64,000 nt of DNA from the NCBI RefSeq assembly GCF_000015045.1, contig NC_008609.1, positions 1,807,501-1,871,500 on the forward strand. Reading direction: 5' to 3'. Positions 9,621 through 17,651 of the stretch are shown here, piece by piece. Position numbers and translations under genes: made by a program. The DNA comes from Pelobacter propionicus DSM 2379. GTDB lineage: Bacteria; Desulfobacterota; Desulfuromonadia; Geobacterales; Pseudopelobacteraceae. A model generated the notes under the pieces. That model made no database searches, was not told the origin of the DNA, and saw only the letters and a program-made list of their open reading frames with translations. Positions within the stretch are counted from its first letter, which is position 1; each line of letters begins with the position of its first letter.

Positions 9621-10424
9621 ATGCAACGTCAACCGGTAGTGGCAGGACAGTTTTACCCCGGCAATCCGGATCAGCTGCGGAACGACCTCGCACGGATGAT
9701 TCCCCAGGCGGACCCGAAGAGACGCGTGCGGGGGATCATCGCACCCCATGCCGGCTATGTCTACTCCGGTGCCATAGCAGGCCAAGCCTATGGCGCGATC
9801 CAGATTCCGGCAACCGCCCTGATCATCGGACCCAATCACCATGGCGCCGGAGACCCGGCCGCCCTCTTTCCCGCCGGCCAGTGGCTTACCCCGCTGGGGC
9901 CGGTCACCATCAATTCACGTCTGAATGACCTGATCGCCACCCATGTGCCGTTCGTCCACCTGGACTCTCTGGCACACCGCTTCGAACATTCCCTGGAGGT
10001 TCAGCTCCCCTTTCTTCAGGCACTGCGTCCCGAAATCACCTGTGCCGCACTCTGTCTTGGCCATGGCGACTACACCCTGCTTAAGGAACTGGGGGAGGGG
10101 ATCGCCGCGGCGATCCGCGAGTATGGAGAGGATGTGCTGATCGTGGCCAGTTCCGACATGACCCACTACGAGTCAGCCGCCTCGGCCAGGAGGAAGGATG
10201 ATCTGGCCCTGGAGCGTGTGCTGGCCTTTGATCCCCAGGGGCTGCTGCACGTCTGCCGTTCCGAGATGATCAGCATGTGCGGCGCCGTTCCCGCGGCTGT
10301 CATGCTGATTGCCGCCCGCGAATTGGGGGCCACCGCAGCGGAAGTTGTGGCCTACGGAACCAGCGGCGACGTGACCGGCGACAACCGCCAGGTGGTGGGC
10401 TACGCCGCCGTGCTGGTGGCCTGA
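9621..10424 (+). CDS. amrB: AmmeMemoRadiSam system protein B (Memo-like)
   Basis: 267 aa Memo-family protein (COG1355). Features are A-P-H-A-G-Y-V-Y-S-G (residues about 35-44), G-P-N-H-H (about 71-75), F-E-H-S-L-E-V-Q-L-P and S-S-D-M-T-H-Y, which provide the His/Asp cluster typical of the Memo fold. Bacterial members usually sit with an AMMECR1 protein and a radical SAM enzyme, but neither is adjacent here. Biochemical function is unsettled. The ATG has an AGGAGGTGGAGC leader. acnB follows after 36 bp and may be co-transcribed. Confidence 0.88.
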   Translation: MQRQPVVAGQFYPGNPDQLRNDLARMIPQADPKRRVRGIIAPHAGYVYSGAIAGQAYGAIQIPATALIIGPNHHGAGDPAALFPAGQWLTPLGPVTINSRLNDLIATHVPFVHLDSLAHRFEHSLEVQLPFLQALRPEITCAALCLGHGDYTLLKELGEGIAAAIREYGEDVLIVASSDMTHYESAASARRKDDLALERVLAFDPQGLLHVCRSEMISMCGAVPAAVMLIAARELGATAAEVVAYGTSGDVTGDNRQVVGYAAVLVA

Positions 10425-10460
10425 GCCGCTCCCCCCCTTGCCTTTGTCAGGAGAACAGTG

Positions 10461-12995
10461 ATGATCCAAGAGTACCTGCACCACGAGCAGGAACGGGCCC
10501 GGCAGGGCATACCGCCACTCCCGCTGTCGGCTGAGCAGACCGCCCGGCTCTGTGCCCTGCTGACAGCCCCGCCGTCTGGTCGGGAAGAGTTCCTGCTGAC
10601 CCTGCTTGAAAGACGCGTTCCCCCCGGCGTTGACCCGGCCGCCAAGGTCAAGGCCGGTTTCCTGACCAATATTGTCTCCGGCGCTCTACAATCTCCGTTG
10701 CTCACTCCGTTTGACGCCATCCGCATTCTGGGCGGCATGCTGGGTGGGTACAATGTGGCGCCCCTGGTGGCCGCCCTTTCCGATCCAGAACTTGTCGGCG
10801 AAGCTGCCGATCAGTTGAGCCGCATCACCCTGGTCCATGGAGCCTTCGACCAGGTGGCTGCCTTGGTCAGGGAGGGGAACCAGGCAGCTTCCCGGGTGAT
10901 GCGTTCCTGGGCCGAGGGGGAATGGTTCACCCGCCGCGCGCCTCTCCCCGCAACCATCAGGCTCAAGGTCTACCGGGTGCAAGGGGAAATTAACACGGAC
11001 GATTTTTCCCCGGCCGGCGACGCCTGGAGTCGTCCCGACATTCCGCTACATGCCCTGGTCATGGGCAGGCGCCGCTTCCCCGACGGTCTGGCCACCATGG
11101 CCGCCTTCCGTGAAGAGGGATGCCGGATAGCCTTCGTAGGGGACGTGATAGGCACCGGGTCTTCCCGAAAATCGGCCTGCAACAGCCTGCTCTGGGCCAT
11201 CGGCGAGGATATCCCCGGCGTGCCCAACAAGAGGGGAGGGGGCGTGATCATCGGCGGCGTCATCGCACCGATTTTCTTCAACACCGCCCAGGATTCCGGC
11301 GCCCTGCCGATCAGGGCAGAGGTCGGGGCGCTCTCCACCGGTGACCTCATCGTGGTGGACACCGTCCGGGGGATCATCTCCGATGAACAGGGAGCGAACG
11401 TTCTCTCCCGCTTCAGCCTTGCCCCCGCGACCCTGGCGGACGAATTCCGGGCCGGAGGCCGCATCCCGCTGATTATCGGCCGTGCCCTGACCGACAGGGC
11501 CCGTTCCTTCCTTGGTCTGCCCGGCTCCACGCTCTTCACCCTGCCGGACAATCCGGTGCCCGAACCGGGGCAGGGGTTTACCCTGGCCCAGAAGATGGTC
11601 GGCGCCGCCTGCGGCGTCGGGGGCGTCCTGCCCGGCAGTGCCTGCCAGCCGGTCATGACCACTGTGGGGAGCCAGGACACCACCGGCCCCATGACCGCCG
11701 ACGAACTAAAGGAGTTGGCCTGCTTAAGCTTCCAGGCTCCCCTGGTCATGCAGTCTTTCTGCCACACAGCCGCCTATCCCAAGCTGTCCGACCTGGCGAT
11801 GCACCGCACGCTCCCCTCGTTCATCACCCAGCGTGGAGGCGTTTCCCTGCGGCCCGGCGACGGGGTTATCCACTCCTGGCTGAACCGTCTGCTGCTGCCG
11901 GACAGGGTTGGCACCGGAGGCGACTCCCACACCCGCTTCCCCCTGGGCATATCCTTTCCGGCCGGTTCCGGTCTGGTGGCTTTTGCGGCCGCCATGGGCT
12001 TCATGCCGCTGGACATGCCCGAATCGGTATTGGTGCGCTTCAGCGGCAGCCTGAACAGCGGCATCACCCTGCGTGACGCGGTAAACGCCATTCCCCTCCA
12101 GGCCATACGGGAGGGGCTTCTGACCGTGCCCAAGCAGAACAAGGTCAACATCTTCAGCGGACGCATCCTGGAGATGGAGGGGATTTCCGACCTGAGTGTG
12201 GAGCAGGCCTTCGAGCTGACCGATTCCGCCGCGGAGCGTTCCGCTGCCGCCGGCTGCATCCAGCTCTCGGAAGAGCGTGTCGCAGAATTCCTCCGCTCCA
12301 ATGTGGCGCTGATGAAGCGCATGGTCAATGAGGGGTATCAGGACGCTGAAAGTCTGTTGCGTCGCATCCGGGATGTTGAGCTGTGGCTGGATAATCCGCT
12401 TCTGATGCGAGCGGACAAAAATGCCAGCTACGCGGCACGGCTTCGGGTCGATCTGAGCGAGATCAGGGAGCCGATCCTGGCCTGCCCCAATGATCCCGAT
12501 GATGTCAGGCTGTTGTCGGAGGTGGCCGGGACACCGATCCAGGATGTGTTCATCGGCTCCTGCATGGCCAACATCGGCCATTTTCGCGCAGCCGCCGAGA
12601 TCTGGCGCGGCCAGACGTTCAATCCCCAGGTCCGCATCTGGCTCTGCCCCCCCACGCGCATGGATGAACAGCAGCTGCGTGACGAGGCCTGTTTCCAGGT
12701 ATTCGGCGCAGTCGGCGCGCGCATGGAAATGCCCGGCTGTTCGCTCTGCATGGGCAACCAAGCCCGGGTGCCGGACGGGGTGACCGTGTTTTCCACCTCC
12801 ACCAGGAATTTTGACGACCGCATGGGCAATGGCGCCAGAGTGTACCTGGGGTCTGCCGAACTGGGCGCGGTTGTCGCTCTTTTGGGGCGTTTGCCCGAAC
12901 CGGACGAGTATCTGAGGCTGTACCGGGAGCGGGTGGAGCCGCAGCGGGAGAGGATCTACCGCTCCCTGCGCTTCGATGAGCGGTCGGAGCAGTAA
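10461..12995 (+). CDS. acnB: Aconitate hydratase B
   Basis: 844 aa bifunctional-type AcnB that interconverts citrate and isocitrate in the TCA cycle and binds a 4Fe-4S cluster. The order is an N-terminal HEAT-like domain (about 1-155), the swivel domain placed N-terminally as in AcnB (about 165-380), then the catalytic domains. Cluster cysteines are Cys701 (G-S-C-M-A-N) and Cys760/Cys763 (G-C-S-L-C-M-G-N). The G-G-D-S-H-T-R motif is present. ATG 10461 follows CAGGAG; the adjacent upstream GTG is less likely. Length is close to the E. coli enzyme (865 aa). Confidence 0.97.
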   Translation: MIQEYLHHEQERARQGIPPLPLSAEQTARLCALLTAPPSGREEFLLTLLERRVPPGVDPAAKVKAGFLTNIVSGALQSPLLTPFDAIRILGGMLGGYNVAPLVAALSDPELVGEAADQLSRITLVHGAFDQVAALVREGNQAASRVMRSWAEGEWFTRRAPLPATIRLKVYRVQGEINTDDFSPAGDAWSRPDIPLHALVMGRRRFPDGLATMAAFREEGCRIAFVGDVIGTGSSRKSACNSLLWAIGEDIPGVPNKRGGGVIIGGVIAPIFFNTAQDSGALPIRAEVGALSTGDLIVVDTVRGIISDEQGANVLSRFSLAPATLADEFRAGGRIPLIIGRALTDRARSFLGLPGSTLFTLPDNPVPEPGQGFTLAQKMVGAACGVGGVLPGSACQPVMTTVGSQDTTGPMTADELKELACLSFQAPLVMQSFCHTAAYPKLSDLAMHRTLPSFITQRGGVSLRPGDGVIHSWLNRLLLPDRVGTGGDSHTRFPLGISFPAGSGLVAFAAAMGFMPLDMPESVLVRFSGSLNSGITLRDAVNAIPLQAIREGLLTVPKQNKVNIFSGRILEMEGISDLSVEQAFELTDSAAERSAAAGCIQLSEERVAEFLRSNVALMKRMVNEGYQDAESLLRRIRDVELWLDNPLLMRADKNASYAARLRVDLSEIREPILACPNDPDDVRLLSEVAGTPIQDVFIGSCMANIGHFRAAAEIWRGQTFNPQVRIWLCPPTRMDEQQLRDEACFQVFGAVGARMEMPGCSLCMGNQARVPDGVTVFSTSTRNFDDRMGNGARVYLGSAELGAVVALLGRLPEPDEYLRLYRERVEPQRERIYRSLRFDERSEQ

Positions 12996-13061
12996 AGAGA
13001 TAGCTGGGTGCGCCTTTCCCCGTTTCCGTGGGGCTCCGCTCCGTGGTGCCGCATTATCTGG

Positions 13062-13089
13062 TTGACGATTCTTATTTATGTTTTATTAT
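13062..13089 (+). promoter_or_regulatory. Candidate promoter in the scar upstream of the gap remnant
   Basis: TTGACG (13062-13067) and TATTAT (13084-13089) with a 16-bp spacer lie in a locally AT-rich stretch between acnB and the gap fragment. It could drive pgk-tpiA with the fragment as leader. Prediction only. Confidence 0.4.
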
Positions 13090-13121
13090 CTTCATGAGTT
13101 TGGGCGTGGCGGAACTCCCTC

Positions 13122-13319
13122 ATGGGAATCCTGGGCATCCGCGATGTGCCGCTGGTTTCCATCGACTACAACGGCAATCCGCTCTCGTCCATAGTCGAAG
13201 CCTCCTGCACCAGGGTGATCGGCGACAACATGGTCAAGGTCATCTCCTGGTATGACAACGAGACCGGTTTCTCCCATCGATTGATCGACCTGCTTGAGCT
13301 GATCGCATCGAAAAAGTAG
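13122..13319 (+). pseudogene. gap: 3' remnant of an ancestral gap gene (glyceraldehyde-3-phosphate dehydrogenase)
   Basis: 65 codons match only the C-terminal end of GAPDH: G-I-L-G, P-L-V-S-x-D, S-S-I-V-E-A and the signature V-K-V-I-S-W-Y-D-N-E near residues 38-47. The NAD-binding domain and the catalytic cysteine region are absent. Upstream in frame there is a stop at 13095 and non-GAPDH, AT-rich sequence. The fragment lies where gap usually stands, directly before pgk-tpiA. I infer an internal deletion of the original gap, its function being taken over by the full-length copy at 31310-32329. The fragment may still be transcribed as a leader. Confidence 0.88.
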
Positions 13320-13338
13320 TCTTTTGCCGCTGATATTC

Positions 13339-13370
13339 GAGGGGGAACTCGCGTTTCTCCCTCTTTTTTT
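13339..13370 (+). terminator. Intrinsic terminator between the gap remnant and pgk
   Basis: A 9-bp stem (13339-13347 with 13355-13363, including one G-U pair), a 7-nt loop and seven consecutive T residues. It lies 34 bp before pgk. It may be the old gap terminator or an attenuator for pgk-tpiA. Confidence 0.75.
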
Positions 13371-13404
13371 GTGATACCCATTCCATGCCCCAAGGAGGAG
13401 CCCC

Positions 13405-14604
13405 ATGCCGATTCGCTACATCGACCAACTTGCCGACTTGAAGGATAAGAAGGTGTTTATTCGCGTTGACTTCAACGTTCCCCAGGATTCCAAGGGCAAC
13501 ATCACCGAGGATACCCGCATCACCGGAGCCCTGCCGACCATCAGGTACGCCATCGAGCAGGGGGCCAGGGTGATCCTGGCCTCCCATCTGGGGCGCCCCA
13601 AGGGGGAGAAGAACGAGAAATACAGCATGGTTCCGGCCGCCAAGCGTCTGTCGGAATTGTTGGGGAGGAAGGTCAAGCAGGCCTCGGACTGCTTCGGCGA
13701 AGAGGTGACTCGAGAGATCGATGCCATGAAATCGGGCGAGGTGCTGATGCTGGAGAATGTGCGCTTCTACCCCGGCGAGGAGAAGAACGACCCCAAGTTC
13801 GCCCAGCAGTTGGCCAATGGCTGCCAGGTCTACGTCAATGACGCCTTTGCCGTGTCCCATCGCGCCCATGCCTCGGTTGAGGCGATCACCAGGGTGATTC
13901 CCACCGTGGTGGCCGGTTTTCTGATGAGAAACGAGATGACCTTCTTCGACAAGGCCATGCAGAACCCGGTGCGTCCCCTGGTGGCCATTCTCGGCGGCGC
14001 CAAGGTCTCCGGCAAGCTGGAGGTGCTGGAAAAACTGATGAACAAGGTGGACAAGGTGGTGATCGGCGGCGGTATGGCATTCACCTTCCTCAAGTCCATG
14101 GGATACTCGGTGGGCGCCTCCAAGGTGGAGGACGAACTGCTCCCCACCGCCAAGAAGATCATGGACAAGGCCAGGAAGAAGGGAATCATGTTCTACCTAC
14201 CGGTGGACTGCGTGGTGGCCAACGCCTTCGAGGCGAGCGCCACCAACTTCATCACCACCGTCCAGGAGATCCCCGAGGGGTGGCTGGCGCTGGATATCGG
14301 ACCGGCGTCGGCAACGCTCTTCACCGAGACCCTGCGTGACGCCAAGACCGTCATCTGGAACGGCCCCATGGGAGTCTTCGAGATGGACGCCTTTGCCCGC
14401 GGCACCTTTGCCGTGGCCGAGGCGGTGGCAAGCGCCTTCGCCACCACCATCATCGGCGGCGGCGACACCGATTCCGCCGTACGCAAGGCGGGGGTGGAGA
14501 GCAAGGTCAGCTACATTTCCACCGGCGGTGGCGCGTTCCTGGAGCTGCTGGAGGGCAAGGTTCTGCCCGGCGTGAAGGCGCTGGACATCAAGGTCAAGAA
14601 ATAG
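13405..14604 (+). CDS. pgk: Phosphoglycerate kinase
   Basis: 399 aa enzyme that transfers the acyl phosphate of 1,3-bisphosphoglycerate to ADP in glycolysis. The N-terminal signature ([10 protein letters not shown]), the substrate-binding S-H-L-G-R-P, the ATP-domain G-G-A-K-V-S-G-K-L and the C-terminal G-G-G-D-T are all present. Length is normal. AAGGAGGAG precedes ATG 13405. tpiA follows after 10 bp. The terminator upstream raises the question of where its own promoter lies. Confidence 0.97.
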   Translation: MPIRYIDQLADLKDKKVFIRVDFNVPQDSKGNITEDTRITGALPTIRYAIEQGARVILASHLGRPKGEKNEKYSMVPAAKRLSELLGRKVKQASDCFGEEVTREIDAMKSGEVLMLENVRFYPGEEKNDPKFAQQLANGCQVYVNDAFAVSHRAHASVEAITRVIPTVVAGFLMRNEMTFFDKAMQNPVRPLVAILGGAKVSGKLEVLEKLMNKVDKVVIGGGMAFTFLKSMGYSVGASKVEDELLPTAKKIMDKARKKGIMFYLPVDCVVANAFEASATNFITTVQEIPEGWLALDIGPASATLFTETLRDAKTVIWNGPMGVFEMDAFARGTFAVAEAVASAFATTIIGGGDTDSAVRKAGVESKVSYISTGGGAFLELLEGKVLPGVKALDIKVKK

Positions 14605-14614
14605 GGGGGAGTCC

Positions 14615-15370
14615 ATGCGCACGCCGCTGATCGCAGGAAACTGGAAACTGCACAAGACCATTGCCGAGTCGTTGGCCATGGTGGATGAACTGAAACCGCT
14701 GGTGGCGGGAAGCAGGGGGGTGGAGATCGTCGTTGCTCCGGTGTTCACCGCCCTGAAAAGCGTTTCGTTCGCTCTGAACGGTAGTGACATCGGGCTTGCC
14801 GCCCAGGACTGCTTCTGGGAAGAACAGGGGGCCTTCACCGGGGAGGTGTCGCCGGCGCAGCTCAGGGATGCGGGGTGCAGTCATGTGATCATCGGGCATT
14901 CCGAGCGCCGCCAGCTCTTCGGCGAGACCGATGAGGGGGTGAATCGCAAGGCCAGGGCGGCCGTGGCCGTCGGCCTGACCGCCATCATCTGCGTAGGGGA
15001 AACCATGGAGGAGCGGGAGAGTCGCGCCACCTTCACCGTGGTGGGCAGGCAGGTTACGGCCGCCCTGGCCGGCTTCTTGTCCCACGAATTTTCCCGCATC
15101 GTCATCGCCTACGAACCGGTCTGGGCCATCGGAACCGGCAAGACCGCCACGGACCAGCAGGCCCAGGAGGTTCACTGCTATATCCGTAACCTGGTCACCA
15201 TGTCCATCAGCCAGGCGATTGCCGATTCCCTGCGTATCCTCTACGGTGGCAGCGTCAAACCGGACAACATCAGGGGACTCATGGCGCAACCGGACATAGA
15301 TGGAGCCCTGATCGGCGGCGCCAGCCTGAAGGCCGCCTCCTTTGCCGAGATGGTGAATTTCCGGGGATGA
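14615..15370 (+). CDS. tpiA: Triosephosphate isomerase
   Basis: 251 aa TIM-barrel enzyme interconverting dihydroxyacetone phosphate and glyceraldehyde 3-phosphate. It shows A-G-N-W-K at the N terminus, catalytic His in G-H-S-E-R-R, catalytic Glu in A-Y-E-P-V-W-A-I-G-T-G-K and the phosphate-binding Y-G-G-S-V segment. It is 10 bp after pgk with a GGGGGAG ribosome site, so the two genes are co-transcribed. Confidence 0.97.
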   Translation: MRTPLIAGNWKLHKTIAESLAMVDELKPLVAGSRGVEIVVAPVFTALKSVSFALNGSDIGLAAQDCFWEEQGAFTGEVSPAQLRDAGCSHVIIGHSERRQLFGETDEGVNRKARAAVAVGLTAIICVGETMEERESRATFTVVGRQVTAALAGFLSHEFSRIVIAYEPVWAIGTGKTATDQQAQEVHCYIRNLVTMSISQAIADSLRILYGGSVKPDNIRGLMAQPDIDGALIGGASLKAASFAEMVNFRG

Positions 15371-15461
15371 ACCTCGTGGCGTACGGAGAAACCGAATAAT
15401 TCCTTTACAATGGAATGGTGCGTATGGTAGAAGAGGTATTCTATTGCGCAGGGGTTACTGA

Positions 15462-15815
15462 ATGCTGATTTTTCTTACAATACTTCATGTCGCTGTCAGC
15501 CTGTTTCTGATAGCCGTGGTTCTGCTGCAGTCCGGAAAGGGTGCCGAGATGGGTGCGTCCTTCGGCAGCAGCGGCAGCCAGTCGGTCTTTGGCGCCGGTG
15601 GAGGCACGACGTTTCTCAGCAAGTTGACCACCAGCGCGGCGGTTGTCTTCATGCTGACCTCGCTGACGCTTGCCTATCTGTCAGGATCTCCTTCGTCCTC
15701 CTCGATCATGGCCGGAAAGGTCAAGGCGGCTACGAAGGTGCCTGCACCCGTGACTCAACCGTCGGCGCCCGCTCCCGCTCCGACTGCTCCCGTGGCACCG
15801 GTTGGAACGAAATAG
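15462..15815 (+). CDS. secG: Protein-export membrane protein SecG
   Basis: 117 aa small subunit of the SecYEG translocon. It has two membrane helices (about 1-22 and 52-72) joined by the conserved cytoplasmic loop V-L-L-Q-S-G-K-G-A-(E)-M-G-A-S-F-G. The C-terminal 35 residues are an Ala/Pro-rich low-complexity tail, common in this family. The order tpiA-secG-tRNA-Leu is widespread. The spacing to tpiA is 91 bp. Confidence 0.95.
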   Translation: MLIFLTILHVAVSLFLIAVVLLQSGKGAEMGASFGSSGSQSVFGAGGGTTFLSKLTTSAAVVFMLTSLTLAYLSGSPSSSSIMAGKVKAATKVPAPVTQPSAPAPAPTAPVAPVGTK

Positions 15816-15825
15816 AAATTTTTGC

Positions 15826-15854
15826 TTGAAATGGTAGAGCGATGGTGCTATAAG
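15826..15854 (+). promoter_or_regulatory. Candidate promoter of tRNA-Leu
   Basis: TTGAAA (15826-15831) and TATAAG (15849-15854) with a 17-bp spacer place a start near 15861, about 37 nt before the tRNA. Confidence 0.55.
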
Positions 15855-15897
15855 CATCGTCTCAATTGCTGAAACAAAGTACTTTATATACCAGCTT

Positions 15898-15984
15898 GCG
15901 GTGGTGGCGGAATTGGTAGACGCACCAGCTTGAGGGGCTGGCGGGGGCAACCTCGTGATGGTTCAAATCCATTCCACCGCACCA
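15898..15984 (+). tRNA. tRNA-Leu (anticodon GAG)
   Basis: An 87-nt class II tRNA with encoded CCA. The acceptor stem is gcggtgg/ccaccgc and the anticodon stem ccagc/gctgg encloses the loop ttgaggg, giving GAG. A long variable arm is present and the T loop is gttcaaatc. It is followed within 6 nt by a strong terminator. Confidence 0.96.
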
Positions 15985-15989
15985 AAATG

Positions 15990-16028
15990 AAGGGGCACCT
16001 GTTTGAAGCAGGTGCCCCTTCCGTTTTT
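15990..16028 (+). terminator. Terminator after tRNA-Leu
   Basis: A 12-bp perfect stem (15990-16001 with 16009-16020) and a 7-nt loop are followed by ccgttttt. It ends the secG/tRNA-Leu transcript. Confidence 0.85.
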
Positions 16029-16099
16029 ATTTGTCGTTTCAGTCCGTCTTGCTCTCTCCTGTCTTTACCCAGTCCTCTCCGCGGAAGCGAATCATCCCG

Positions 16100-16621
16100 T
16101 CAGATCATCACCGGAACACCAGCGGGAGGTACAAAGACGCGTTGCCCCATCTCCGAATCCACCATCAGGATTCCGTAGCCGTTATCGCCCACCATCTTCA
16201 GTTTCGCAATCAGGTCGCGGTCGTTGTTTTCCTCTTCAATCTGCTCGGTCACGAACCACTGCAGGAATATCTGGGTGGCGTGGTCTTTTTCCTGCACCGC
16301 CTGCTCGCTTAAGGAATTGATGCACTTGGTGATCAACTGCTCGTGGGCCAGGGTCTTCTCGAACATTTCCAGCAACGTTGCGTAACTGTTCGGCACTGCC
16401 TTGCTGGCGGTCAGGGAAACTGTTTCGCCCTGCTCGGTCAGATAGCCGTAAAATTTGAAGAAATGGGTCATCTCCTCGCGATACTGGACGGTGAACCAGT
16501 TGGCAGCTCCCTTCAGTCCCAGGTTGTTGGCGCACGAGGCCATGGAAAGGTAGAGATGGGCCGAATAAAGTTCCAGGTTCATGTGTTTGTTCAGTGCATC
16601 CGACATCTTTGTGCTGATCAT
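16100..16621 (-). CDS. ftn: Bacterial non-heme ferritin
   Basis: 173 aa four-helix-bundle iron-storage protein of the FtnA type. It has the ferroxidase ligand pattern: Glu in N-L-E-L-Y-S-A-H-L-Y-L, the E-E-M-T-H-F helix, and Gln/Glu in W-F-V-T-E-Q-I-E-E-E. No heme-binding Met arrangement of bacterioferritin is evident. The start is placed at the ATG at 16621, which has AGAGGAG upstream; an in-frame ATG at 16645 would add 8 residues. It is monocistronic and convergent with the tRNA-Leu unit. Confidence 0.92.
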   Translation of the reverse strand: MISTKMSDALNKHMNLELYSAHLYLSMASCANNLGLKGAANWFTVQYREEMTHFFKFYGYLTEQGETVSLTASKAVPNSYATLLEMFEKTLAHEQLITKCINSLSEQAVQEKDHATQIFLQWFVTEQIEEENNDRDLIAKLKMVGDNGYGILMVDSEMGQRVFVPPAGVPVMI

Positions 16622-16834
16622 CGTGGCATCTCCTCTGTTGCTCATAGTGTGTCGCGCATTGATTGACTATAGCCAAACAGGAGATAATTTCAATGGTTTG
16701 ATTGTGTCGCGTGTGGTTTGGGTCGCCGACTGCCTGTGGAAAGTAAGGCTGATTTCCAGCAGGAAAGATCCGGGCGGCGCTCCAGGCGGTAAGGTGCTGG
16801 AGAGCCGCGTATCCGGGAATAAGCGGGGGGAAAG

Positions 16835-17635
16835 TTATGCCGTTGGGGGGGCAGAGTCGTCCGATCGGCGCCGGAGGAGGGAGATGATCATGAAGGTTCC
16901 GGCCAGGAACATGGGCAGGCTGAGCAGTTGTCCCATGGAGAACAGTCCCTGGAAGGTGCCGATCTGGGCGTCGGGCTCGCGGAAAAATTCGGCGATGCAG
17001 CGGAACAGGCCATACCCTGCGCAGAAGGTCCAGGAGGGGATGCCGATGACCTGGGATCGGCGGGCGGAGAAGCGCACCATCAGGAACAGCAGCAGGCCCT
17101 CCAGGAAGGCCTCGTAGAGTTGGGATGGATGCCGGGGGAGTTCTCCTCCCCCGGGAAAGACGATCCCCCAGGGGGCACCCGTTATCCTGCCGTACAGTTC
17201 TCCGTTGATGAAATTGCCGATCCTGCCCAAGCCAAGGCCGATGGGAGCGCACTGGGCGATCATGTCCAGGATCGAGAAGAAGGACACCTTCCTGCTGCGG
17301 GCGAAGAACAGGATACCGGCCAGAACCCCCAGCATTCCGCCATGGAAGGACATGCCCCCCTCCCAGACCGCGAAGACCCTGAGCGGGTTGTCCAGGTAAT
17401 AGTCCAGGTTATAGAAGAGGATATAGCCGATCCTCCCCCCCAGGACCACCCCCATGGCGCCGGAAAAGATCAGGTCGGCCAGGTCGTCCCTGGTGAAGGG
17501 ATACTTCTTTCTGTCGATCTCGGCGCGGAGCAGGAAGTAGGTGGCGATGAAGCTCAGCACGTACATCAGCCCGTACCAGCGGAAGTGGAGCGGGCCGATG
17601 CTGAGAAAGACCGGGTCGATGGAGGGGAATGTCAT
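16835..17635 (-). CDS. lgt: Phosphatidylglycerol-prolipoprotein diacylglyceryl transferase
   Basis: 266 aa polytopic inner-membrane enzyme that attaches diacylglycerol to the lipobox cysteine, the first step of lipoprotein maturation. It shows the R-W-Y-G-L-M-Y segment, the E-G-G-M-S-F-H-G-G motif and the signature G-R-I-G-N-F-I-N-G-E. It follows serA by 16 bp and is likely co-transcribed with it. Several lipoproteins in this window are expected clients. Confidence 0.96.
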   Translation of the reverse strand: MTFPSIDPVFLSIGPLHFRWYGLMYVLSFIATYFLLRAEIDRKKYPFTRDDLADLIFSGAMGVVLGGRIGYILFYNLDYYLDNPLRVFAVWEGGMSFHGGMLGVLAGILFFARSRKVSFFSILDMIAQCAPIGLGLGRIGNFINGELYGRITGAPWGIVFPGGGELPRHPSQLYEAFLEGLLLFLMVRFSARRSQVIGIPSWTFCAGYGLFRCIAEFFREPDAQIGTFQGLFSMGQLLSLPMFLAGTFMIISLLRRRSDDSAPPTA

Positions 17636-17651
17636 GGCGTGATTCCGGCCG

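Noticed and set aside
13122-13319. The 65-codon frame as a genuine small gene
   Set aside because: Its whole length is the C-terminal piece of GAPDH with no ribosome site of its own, so a pseudogene fragment is the better explanation.
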